Below, piece by piece: positions 26,907 through 37,300 of a DNA stretch of 64,000 bases (its first letter is position 1; every line of letters starts with the position of its first letter). The DNA is taken from positions 10,978,501-11,042,500 of the forward strand of contig SMMW01000622.1 of the NCBI GenBank assembly GCA_004794655.1, read 5' to 3'. Both the position numbers and the translations under genes were made by a program. The DNA is from Marisa cornuarietis. Its lineage: Eukaryota; Mollusca; Gastropoda; Architaenioglossa; Ampullariidae. The notes under the pieces are model-generated. The model saw nothing but the letters and a program-made list of their open reading frames with translations, was not told where the DNA came from and made no database searches.

Positions 26907-28784
26907 TACCTCTTTCTGACGCTGCTGTGGCAGACGCGAGGGATTTTAATGGGTGGGATGGGGACGAAACGAATTATACGTCTGCTGCTTTCATGCATCC
27001 ATATTTTTCCTGAACTGACAGTTGCCCGGAAGAACGTTCAAATGAGAGGGAGAGAGAACAGGAAGAAACAGATGCGGGTTGATTTCTAAACGATCGCCGC
27101 TGGTAGCTAGTGAATTTGAGCGATCGTGGGGTGCTTTGTGGACAACGTTAGGAAAATCGGTGAGAGTGAAGCGACGGAATGCAGACAGGCAGACAAATAG
27201 GAAAAAGGGAAACGATAGACGGGACATGAAATAGAAGAAGAAAAAAACAAAACCAGATGCTATTATTGTGCGGCAATTTGAAAACACGCAATCAAACCGA
27301 GTATTTTTGAAATGGGGAGACGGTTTCCACAGTGACAATTCGCAGCTTTTTTCAGTTTTCGAGAAATTTCTTTTCGAAGCAGCGTAGATTTTGTCCCTTT
27401 TTTTGTGAGGCTATTTCTTCTGCGATCAATTTCTTGATGGAAAATGGATAAAACAAAAGGTGTTTCCAAACGTCGGTCATCACAGCATGCGTTCTTTCGT
27501 ATAATGGCTGCAAGACCCTCCCCCTCCACTCTCCTTCTCTTTCTGTGGCATTTTTCTTCCTCTCTCATTTTCTGATGGTTCTGATGGCCATTTTTACGAT
27601 AACGTCACAAACTGTGTTCTTTCAAAGTACTATGTCGGTATTACAGAACTCATGAGAGAATTAAGAGGGAGCTGAAGAGAAAAAGACTAAGTACTATACA
27701 GTAGTACTGTGGTGATTTCGCCGTGTCCGAAAATTGCCTGTTTGATCTCTCGCTCCCTCTCTTGTTGTGTGTGCGGGCGCGCGCGTGTGCGCACAATTTT
27801 TCTCCTAAGACTTACACGTTATTGTGTCCGTCTATAAGGGACAACCTTCTAAGAGTGGCTAACCAGCTGCAAAGAAATGGCCAGGGACCCTCAGTTCGGA
27901 AATGACGTCTCTTCCTCAATCGGCTGGCTCCCCCTGCCTGATTGCCGCCCAGACTATTTCATAAAGAGCGTTCATAGTTTGGGAGATATAAAGCCAGTCC
28001 ATAGACAAATCTGGGAACCATAACTATACTGTTCGACGTTGAAGAGAACTGCTCTTTAGTGCATGGTTTAGACCACGGAATTATTCCTAGAATCTCTGCA
28101 ATTTCGCAAACTAGTTTTATTTCACTTACTTTACTTACTGTGCAGGAAATGTATACCAACGTAGAAACGGGTCGGTCAACTCTCACCTGTTTTCCAGATG
28201 CCTGTTATCGGGAATTTCGTAAAATAGAATGGAAAAAGCAAAACTAAGACTTCGGAAAAGAAGAGGGTTTTTTAAATTAAAAAAGAGGAAAAATAAGCCT
28301 AAACTAACGTCCAGATTTAGAAAAGCAAAAGAGAAACTGCAAGAGAGAAAGGGAGGCAGTTGCTGGCTATACAAAGAATACACAAAATGCATTTAGCAAT
28401 TAATTATGTGACTACTGCCTCATAAGTAGACTGATAATGAGAGGTGGCACGCATGATTGATGCGTCGCCCACATTCTCAATGAAGCATCTGTTTACAGTA
28501 GATCGAGCATACCTGTATGTGGGTGTGTGATCTAATCAACCTAATGACGCATCTTACGGCTTGCTCTCGTCCACCGACGAACCACGTCAAGTTCTACGGA
28601 AAGTGACACCATTTACCATCACCTCCACTCTATCATTCATCAGCGCCTGTAACTATTTTTAGCATGACGCTTTCAAAAGGGTCGACCAGGACGTTTTACC
28701 ACAATCGGTTGCTGAAGCCGCCGCAAAAAGTCTACGCCCCCACCCACCCATCCCCCGTTTCCATGTCAACCACTCTCCCTGCAG
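26907..28784. other. No gene seen
   Basis: Purine-rich and pyrimidine-rich patches and short ORFs only. No recognisable domain. Confidence 0.55.
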
Positions 28785-28999
28785 ACTCAGCTTGTGGTGG
28801 AAGAGCCGGACGGACAGGTTAGGGCGCCGTACCAACAACCACGTGTGACAGCACGTTCAAACGGGAGGACAGTCACGCTCCAGTTGTTGTCGGTCTACAG
28901 GTGATATATCAAACTCACCTGCCCTCACAACGAGCACGCTCGTGACCAGCAGTTCGCCGCCCACAGACTTGATGGACAAGTTCGTTCCTTCGATGAAAA
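28785..28999. other. Exon-like island, strand unresolved
   Basis: Plus-strand reading: acceptor CCCTGCAG, an open frame TQLVVEEPDGQVRAPYQQPR continuing to LLSVY, and donor TACAG|GTGATA at 28901. Minus-strand reading: acceptor T12CTGAAG, then FIEGTNLSIKSVGGELLVTS, VLVVRAG, either a donor GGCAG|GTGAGT or read-through to a stop at 28857. Both look coding-like, and the stretch is more GC-rich than its surroundings. At most one is likely real. No family is recognised. Confidence 0.3.
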
Positions 29000-30554
29000 C
29001 TTCAGAAAAAAAAAAAATAAAAGTTGTACAAATAAATTAAGAATATCGTGACTGCCGGAACAAAATTTCCACAGAAAAAATGAACAGGCACATTTTTGAG
29101 TAGTATACCAAGATTGTAAGCGACCAGTCTCTCCAAGGCTGGTAATCTGAGTGATTGCACACCGTCGCGAGGTTGCACACCGTCAATTTCCCGTTTCCGC
29201 GGGACTAGCAAGCCTAGGTGTATTCTTTACAAGAAGACAAAATACACGAAGCCATCATCTGAAATGAGAGTACCTGCACGCAGAGCCCCTTTGTCTTGTA
29301 CGATGAGTGTAGACAGAAGAGACCGAAACGAAATACCATTTTCTTTACATAAACTTGAGTTTACTAGATTCCCTCTCTTTTTATATATAATGCCTTACGA
29401 CAGTTCACATTTCCAAAGAAACAACCGTTAAGGACCTTCTTAATCGGATATAATCGAAAGTACGAGGCTGACATAAAAATTTGCCATTGACGTTACATCT
29501 TCCACAAAATACCCTGTCACCCACTTGCACATGACATACCCCCCCCCCTTTTTTTTTTCCTTCCTTCTCCCATTCGTTCGTGACGTTTACGAAAAACCTC
29601 TGTGACATGAACGTTGATTTTAATGAAACACTTTATTTTTGTGACAATTGCAACATGCTTGCAATCCATCTTTTGGATATCACAATCACGTTAACAAAAT
29701 AGCGTATGATAATAAATGTTTTTTAGTCGACTTTTTCATTCGTTCGCTTGTTTGTGTAGAGAAAGCGTACGGCGATGATATTACAGTACTGGTCACCCTC
29801 TCAGACTCGTTATTTACAAAAGAACTGTGGAGAGAGAGAGGAGACCGAAGACACGGAGAATGAGCATGGACAGGGGAATGAAAGTGCAAGGGAGGGCGGG
29901 CTCTGAAGTTTCAGCAGTCACACCCTGTCTGTAGTCTGCATCGGTCCGATATACATCCCTCGAAAGCCCCGACAGAGAATGGCGACATCTATAAGTTATG
30001 ACTAGCGAGCACTGCGTAAGCCTAAACATGAAAACAAAAACAAATTTTTTTTTCTAAATCCAAAAGTAACCTTTACAAGTAACACCGATAACAACGCCAT
30101 GGCATTCTTACTGCAGTTCAAGCTGTTATATAACACCATCATGGGTTTTTTATATATATATATATATATACACATTATTTACACTGGCAAACACCCACAG
30201 ACATTCTCGTTGCAAAGCCTTGTCCCGCAATTTAACTCGCGTAGGGAGATGGGGGTGTGAGGAAAAAAAAGAACCTCACGTGATTGCACAAAAAATGACG
30301 AGAGAGAGAGAGAGACTATGGGCAGAAAAAGCACGTGTGACCTACTTTTTACAAATGACAATGGATTAGATATTTTTAAAAAGCTCCAACATACCATTTT
30401 GTCGACTTCGTGTCCTCTTTTTCTCGATCCTACCCAAAATACAGATCCCCTCCCTCCCTCTTCCCTGACGCACATAATGTACGAAGGTATGGTTCATATG
30501 CATAGTAGGTAATAGGCGACATAGATCTAGAATACAGGTTTTTTTTGCCGGCAG

Positions 30555-30702
30555 GTGCCCATCTGCTGATCAGGTGCAGCTCGACCGCCAAATCTGCCAT
30601 AAAAGACGTATTCTCGCTGCAGCCCCAGCAGATAAGAGCAGTGAGAGTTCTAAGCAGTCTAAAGGTTTGCGAAAGCGTCGAAGTGTAACACTTTCACAAT
30701 AA
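30555..30702 (+). CDS. Candidate terminal exon of an unidentified gene
   Basis: A pyrimidine-rich tract and GCCGGCAG acceptor (to 30554) precede 49 open codons reading CPSADQVQLDRQICHKRRIL and then a basic Ser/Lys-rich end, RKRRSVTLSQ, and TAA. The stop codon is embedded in CAATAAAT, a polyadenylation signal. There is no ATG, so it would be a 3' exon starting in phase 2. The phase matches the candidate plus-strand exon 28785-28900. I recognise no family; chance or a retroelement fragment remains possible. Confidence 0.25.
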
Positions 30703-30956
30703 ATACCCCAATTTGTTCGCAGTGACAATACAATCTCTCGTGTTCTTAATAACGTCAGAGAAGGAAGCTGAAAGTGAAAGAGAGAACAAATTAACCGTTC
30801 TTATCCAGCAACATACGCAGAAAGAAATTCAATCAGCTCAGTTGATGCCTTTCCTCCTGTAGACCAATGGTGTATCTGGGTTTTCAACAGCAAAAACCAT
30901 AAAATAGAGGCGGCAGTGAGAAAAAGGCCAGACACAAGAGCTGCAGTACTCGGAAC

Positions 30957-31334
30957 ATGGGTTATCAGCTTTACCGGCCTGTAAGAAGGCTACAGTCTCG
31001 ATATGGACAATACCACCTGCAAAGAACACCCCAGACTTGTTTCCGACGCCCTGCTGCCGATATTTCGAAAGCAAACGGCAAGCAAGAGGAAGGTGGTCAA
31101 AGCTCTGATTCCAGCAAGCAGATTCTGGTCAGCACCACAAGTCACAACGTTGTTGGTCATGTGGTCGATGCCGGGAACGCTTCCTCTCACAGTCGCCCAG
31201 CCACGCTGGGGAAAGGGGGGAAATTAGTGTTTTACGCCGACCCAGTAACTAAGGCCACATCACGGCAAATCAGCCATCCCTGTAAACACATGCTACATGC
31301 AGAGAAAGAACAGCGTGCCCGAGACGAGAGCTAA
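30957..31334 (+). other. Unassigned open frame, partly SINE
   Basis: The frame is 125 codons from ATG. Its first 85 or so read hydrophilic and coding-like (for example QTCFRRPAADISKANGKQEE). The last part runs into the antisense of the SINE at 31215-31402. There is no known domain. It could belong with the exon-like island 30555-30702, or be chance. Confidence 0.2.
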
Positions 31335-31402
31335 ACCCAGGACAGCCATCCTTCACTGTATTGGTGACAGGCGCTAACCATCCAGCCATGCTAGCGCCAT
31401 CT
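31215..31402 (-). mobile_element. Probable second SINE, different family
   Basis: On the minus strand there is a tRNA-like head (TAGCATGGCTGGATGGTTAG, CGC; then GGGTTTAGCTCTCG as a weak B box). A body ending GGTCGGCGTAAAACACTAAT resembles the conserved 3' ends of widespread invertebrate SINEs. It overlaps the end of the open frame 30957-31334. Confidence 0.55.
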
Positions 31403-34139
31403 GCTGACACAAGCGCTCCACTACTGCTACCACACTGCATCCCACACCTGAAAATTAGTCATGCGAAACGGCTGGAGTTCTTCGCACTCTAAACTTCGCA
31501 CAAGGATAGCTAGGTTGCATTGATTCACTCTATATGTATGTAGCTGAGCCCATGCCTTAATGAAAAGAAAAACCAAAGATAAAAAATATCAAACTGAAAA
31601 GGCATTTGAACATTTGTCCCAGCAGACGTCCAAGCTATGTGGGTGCTGCCTCACCCTATCCAAAGATCGGGAGTCGGAAAAAAGCAACATAGAAACTGGA
31701 CGAAGTTGTCCAGGTTAATCCCTGTGAAATTTCTTCTTTTGATCCTAGAGTAAATGATATAGCGCCACCTTTAACGGTTATTTTTTTCAAAAATGGATAC
31801 CTCTATAAGCCCTGAAGACCTTATCACAACATGATACAAAGTGTAAGCGTCAAAACATCAAATGATCATAAACAAAAAAAAAAACTTCCTTAAGCTATGG
31901 CTCAAATGATGCAAACATGAAATGACAGACATAATGATATGTCAGATCTTGACCTGATCTATCAACAAATATAGACATTTTACTGACCCCATGAAAAAAA
32001 TCATGAAATACTAGTAGAAAATTTCTAGAAATGCTGGTTATGTTTGTACTCTTGGATACATACACCAATACTCAACAAAAACAATAAAATTCTGCAACCA
32101 AAAGGTAACATGCATAAGACAGTTTTCTAATCTTTTCTTTTTTCTGTTTAAATTAATTTTACATTCACTGCCTTCATTTGCAAAAAGGAGTGTGACTGAA
32201 ATATGAGCTGTAACTAGGTTTGCAGCTAGAGAATCTTCGCTACAAAAAAAAATACATAAACATTAAAACGTTTAACAAAACATTTGTTTTAAAAAATTCT
32301 ACTTTCCCATCTTAGGTCTTTGCCAGATAGTTTTGTGATACAAGTTACAAAAAGTGAAAAGAAAGCATCTTGATGCCATCCAGGTTGACAGACTGACCCC
32401 ATAAGTTTTGCTCACTGCTTAGTCTAGTCCATCTTTTGTGAAATAGACATTATTAGTCTATTATTTTATAACAATCAGCTATGGACATATATTAATTAAT
32501 GTGTGCTCACTGAGTTAAAGCACAATTGCATTCATGTGTATCTTCACGTAAATGCAAGCAGACAAGATAATCAATATACACAAATATGGTTTGTCGGAAA
32601 ATATAAAATATTTCAGGAATAACAAATTGATAATATAAAATAAAGTACAAATGATTCATTTCATATTGCAGAATTCCTCCTTAAACTAAGAAAAACCACT
32701 GTTCTATCCTGTACTTAAGTTTCAAATGTGCATTTTCTGATTGCCACATGAAGCTATAAAACCGATAAGCTACTCACATAAAAAGATACTCATTTATGTC
32801 CAAATTTAGCATTTTACCTTCACTGCAGCATCTTTAGCAGTAATGCTGGTTTAAAATTTGTTTAGACGATATGCCATGGGATGGCTATGAGCAGTAAATT
32901 CATTTGTTAAGTCTACACAACCCCAAATGTTAGCCAGGTTAATGCTGCATCTGGGGTCAAATCAAGTCATTGCAAGTGATGCTTGGTGTTAACTACTTTT
33001 ATACAAACTTCCAAAACTGGGTAACAGTCTTAGTTAAGAATTTGCTAACACATTATACTTCAACCATAATCATTATGGTCCCCTCTTCTCCTTGTATCTA
33101 TATTGTCTCTAACTCTTTTTTTCTCTGTCTCTCATTATCACACACATACACATACAGATGAATGCTTTACTTATGAATACTGCAGTATCTTGCAATCCGC
33201 ATGTAAAATATGCATAGATCCACCTTGCACAAACTGCCCAGTGAAAATAAGGCTGCAATGTCTTGCTATGTGCTACTTTTTGCTAGATTATCAGTAGATT
33301 CCTAATAGCACATCAAGGCCTGTCACTGATGCGAAAATTGTAACAAAAATAAGTTTCAGATATTTTGGAGATTAACATTATTGCAATGAAAAGAGCAACT
33401 CAAATGCTAACAGATATAAAAAAAAGGTAACTTCAAACAAACTTACTTTAATCCTAGATTTTTAATTCAGCTGTTGGTGACAAATGCAATTATTTTCCCT
33501 ACTTTTTGCCAGTGATGTGAATTTCAACCAATTCAGTTTGATTCACGTACATTAAAAAAAAAGTCATGGAAAAGAAAAAAATACTCCTGCCTATCTCAGA
33601 AATTATCATTTTTGGTCTCTGTTGATGGTCGCTGAAGAGTCTAGCTATACTTTTTAAAGACGAAAAACAGTCCAAGAGATAAACAATAAGCAGTAAAAAC
33701 TGAAACAATGAGAAAGAACACAGATACTCAGCTTTCACATCAATATTCTCTAAGTACATACAAATAGCATCACAATTTACAGCTTTGTATAATTTAAATC
33801 ATCATTTACAGAATTCACTTCTACCCTCATCTCATCTCAACACAGCTTTCAGTTCAAAGTAGTTTAAAAAAAGAACATTCTTAGTTCACTTACTTCTCCA
33901 TTAACTCTAACAAAAGAGAATAAAGATCCAACAAATAAGAATAAAGAAAGCAATGCGGAAAAAACAGTTGTCAGCATCTGTAATTTCCTTCGCCACTCTT
34001 CTCACTCAGATGAGAGTTTTATAAACACACACACATTCCAGTTTTTGGGGTTTTTTTACTTCCGCATCATTTTCCAGCCTTGCCACTGCACCTTCACACC
34101 TTTTCTTATCATTTCCAAAGAACCATCCAGACAAATGAC
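31403..34139 (-). other. AT-rich region after the MGRN1 stop; 3' UTR and downstream DNA
   Basis: The base composition matches the MGRN1 introns. The 3' UTR must lie in the part next to 34139, but I see no unambiguous AATAAA on the minus strand (ATTAAA-type hexamers occur near 33447-33465), so the poly(A) site is not placed. No other gene is seen. Confidence 0.5.
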
Positions 34140-34378
34140 TCACACAGCCATCTTCCTCTGATCCTCTCCCTCTCCTTGGGTCAGCAAAGCATGTGAGCTA
34201 CAGTTGCTGCCAAAACTGGAGCTCTCAGTCCCCGATCCTGGGGTGTCAGATAAAATGAGGTGCTCTGAAGATTGAAGAACTTCCATCTCCTCAGGATTTG
34301 TCTGCTCTGATAAAGTTCCAGAAACAACTGAAAGTTCCGAGGACATCATTCCTCTAGGGTCTGACAGAGTGTAGCTCT
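34140..34378 (-). CDS. MGRN1: MGRN1 terminal coding exon 14
   Basis: The exon encodes ESYTLSDPRGMMSSELSVVS and continues Ser/Glu-rich to EDQRKMAV and a TGA at 34140-34142. The acceptor is TTTTTCCAG and the phase fits exon 13. The Ser-rich composition resembles the tails of vertebrate family members, but I see no residue-level match. Confidence 0.78.
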
Positions 34379-37300
34379 CTGGAAAAAAAACACATTATAC
34401 ACATATAACAATATATATTCTTGTATTTTTATATATTAAGACAATGCATAATAAAATTGGTATTGAAATTATCCTGACTCAAAGGCCAAACTTTTAGGTT
34501 ATGGTGGGAAAGAATAGTTTGACCTGTGGGAGGGAGGTGGGAGCATGCACTGTAGCAGCTACCATAGTGGTCATTCTTCTACCCTAATGGTCATTCTAAT
34601 TGCTTCCATCTGGCCTGACAAGTACCCTCACCTCCTTTTGCCAGTTTGAATCCATTCTTTCTTGCTGAACAGTAAACGTTTGGCCTTTAAAGAACAGTAA
34701 TGTTTAAGATTATAGGCAACTGATGATTTCAGTGTAAATAACACTTCACAGACCCACCATCCTCTGCTTCATCTTCATCATAATCCGGTTCAGGCTCGGT
34801 CTCAGAACTATCTTCTCTTTCATCATCTGCCATATCCCCAGCAGTAAGCTGGCAACTTATTTCCCCTTTACGGCCTTGGCAACCTGCCTTCCAGCCTGGA
34901 GAAACCAATTCTTCCACAGATTTCTGAAGTATGATGAATGAAACATATATCAGGATGCATGCATGCAGCATTAAACACAAACACATGCGGGCATGTACAC
35001 GAGATCAAATAGGAATACGACTACATGACAAGGCCCCAAGCTAAGTAAGTTACTCTGCAAAGCATTTAGAAATAAATATCAAGAATTCCTATGAAATATC
35101 ACAGTCCTGTAATTCCTAGAAATATAATGTTTAAAACCTTTTATTTAGTATTAGAAGTATCAAGCCTTTACCTTGTTGTTCGCTCTGCAGTGGGTCACCT
35201 GTGTGTCTGGGGGCAAATCTTGCCCATCTACTGCACAGTCTTCTTCTAACACTCTTTTCTCAGGTGATCGTCTTCTTCAACAGAGAATTACTTGAAGTCT
35301 TAAATAAGCTGCATTTTCACACCCTTGAGGGTAAATGGCTCTACATGTCCACATAATAAACCTTATAGTCTCATGCAGACAATATGGAGGAAAGCAGTTA
35401 CAAGGGGAATGCACCAAATAAATGGTGAGGCTGGGCTCGCCAAAGATTTTCTCCCTTGAAATCTATGCTATATCATAATCATAAAGATTTCTTACCAAAA
35501 AAAAAATAAAAATAATAGATTTACAGGAAAGCTAAACATCTGGCAAATACTAACTATTTCTGAGCCAGTAATAAAGTTTGAGAGAGGCCATGAAAGACAA
35601 TATTCCTCCACATCCTGCCAAATCCACTGCCCACAATCTAATCCTCAAATAGCTGTCAAGTTCAATCTCGTTTCTCTACTTTCTCTCTTTAACCACCAAA
35701 AATAAAAAAGACAACTCTAACAAAGAAAAAAATACTTCCAATTATGAGTTCCAACATGCTCATAAAATAAAGCATCATGCACTCATAAACTATCAGTTCC
35801 TTTCTTAAATATCAGTGACAACACAGCTAAGACATGATCAACTGGCCTTATGCCTGACTGGTGCAAGCAATAAGCTGAGTAAATGTACCATGGACTTAAA
35901 TACAGAAGTCCATGAAGGTAGCACGGTATCTGGTAATAAGCGAAGATGTCAGCGCTAGCACGTTCACATTCACTATGATGGGCTTTGTTCTGCACGTTAC
36001 ATTTCATCAACCTACCACTTTGTCTGCATTACAGGTTCTTCAAATCAGTGTTTATACGGTATGATTGCTAAGACAAATTCAAACAGAGCTGGCAATGCAA
36101 TACCTGTCCACCATCTCTGGGACTATCTGGGTCAGGTCAACATCAGACAAAGGAGTGGTGATGGCTACATCATCACCCTGTTCCTCTTTTCCCTCATCTT
36201 TTTCATTGTTCTTTTTCTCAATAACTGCTGCTGGGTCCATTTCTTTCTGATACTCAATGGATGTTGAAAGAGAGATCCTGAAAAAAAAAATTTAGTATAA
36301 CAAGTAAATAAAATAGAAGCATGTGTTAATGCGCACACGGTGAAAAGGCACTGAGTGAACATTCATTATATAAATTCACTGACCTTTTAGACCATATGGG
36401 TGAACAATTTGATGAGAATTAGAATAATGAATTACATTTGATTAAATCGACAGAATTATTTTGGTTATAGTAACATTTTTGCAGTTTGTAACAAGCTCAC
36501 AATCTACTTGCTCAAATACCACTATAATGGGAATAAGATCACTGGAAAATATTTTGCAAAGTTTGTAAGAAGCTCTAGATAAGAAAAAAAAGAATCAATT
36601 AAGAAACTACATAAGTAAAAATTACCATAAAGTACAAAATCCTTTAATTTTGCTTATAAATATTTAAAGGATTGTTAGATATATGGCAGCGTTTCTCAAC
36701 CTTTTACTTGTGACGCCCCCTTGACGACAAATGGTACATCCGCGCCCCCCTTCCCCCCCGAGCCAACTATTTACTAGGGGGTCCAAGAGAGCGTTTTGAG
36801 TCGATCTTGTTGCAGACGCCTCTCGTGAAAACGGTATAAAATATAAAAGGTCCTACTTGGAAGGTGAAAAGACGTCTCCTAATTTAAGAGTTAAATTTTG
36901 TAAACATTGGTAATAATGACATTTTCACTTGATCAATACACAAATATAGATCTATAAATACAATGCCAATACAACAGATTTCTTTGTCCCTTGACAAGAC
37001 TTCCTTAGTTGACCTGAACGCAGCGTTGAGAAAATCAATACAACACCGGAAGAACAAAGTTGGTATCTGCAAGAAGTAAAATTCCCAATGAAATATTACG
37101 AAAGCAAATCCTGCGGTGCTAATAAATAGTATTTTAATAATTTTGTGGACACTCGCCTTGATTAATGAGAAAGTTGAGCCTGCTTACTGCTGCATAGAGA
37201 AGAAAACCTGGGTGCGATGTTTGTACCCACTGCTATTCGCAGATCAGCCTCTGCGTCCAGACGATTTCTGTATTTCGACTTCAGTGCTGCCAATGCTGAA

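Noticed and set aside
36061..36267. Plus-strand hydrophobic ORFs near 36.1 kb
   Set aside because: They are the antisense of MGRN1 exon 11.
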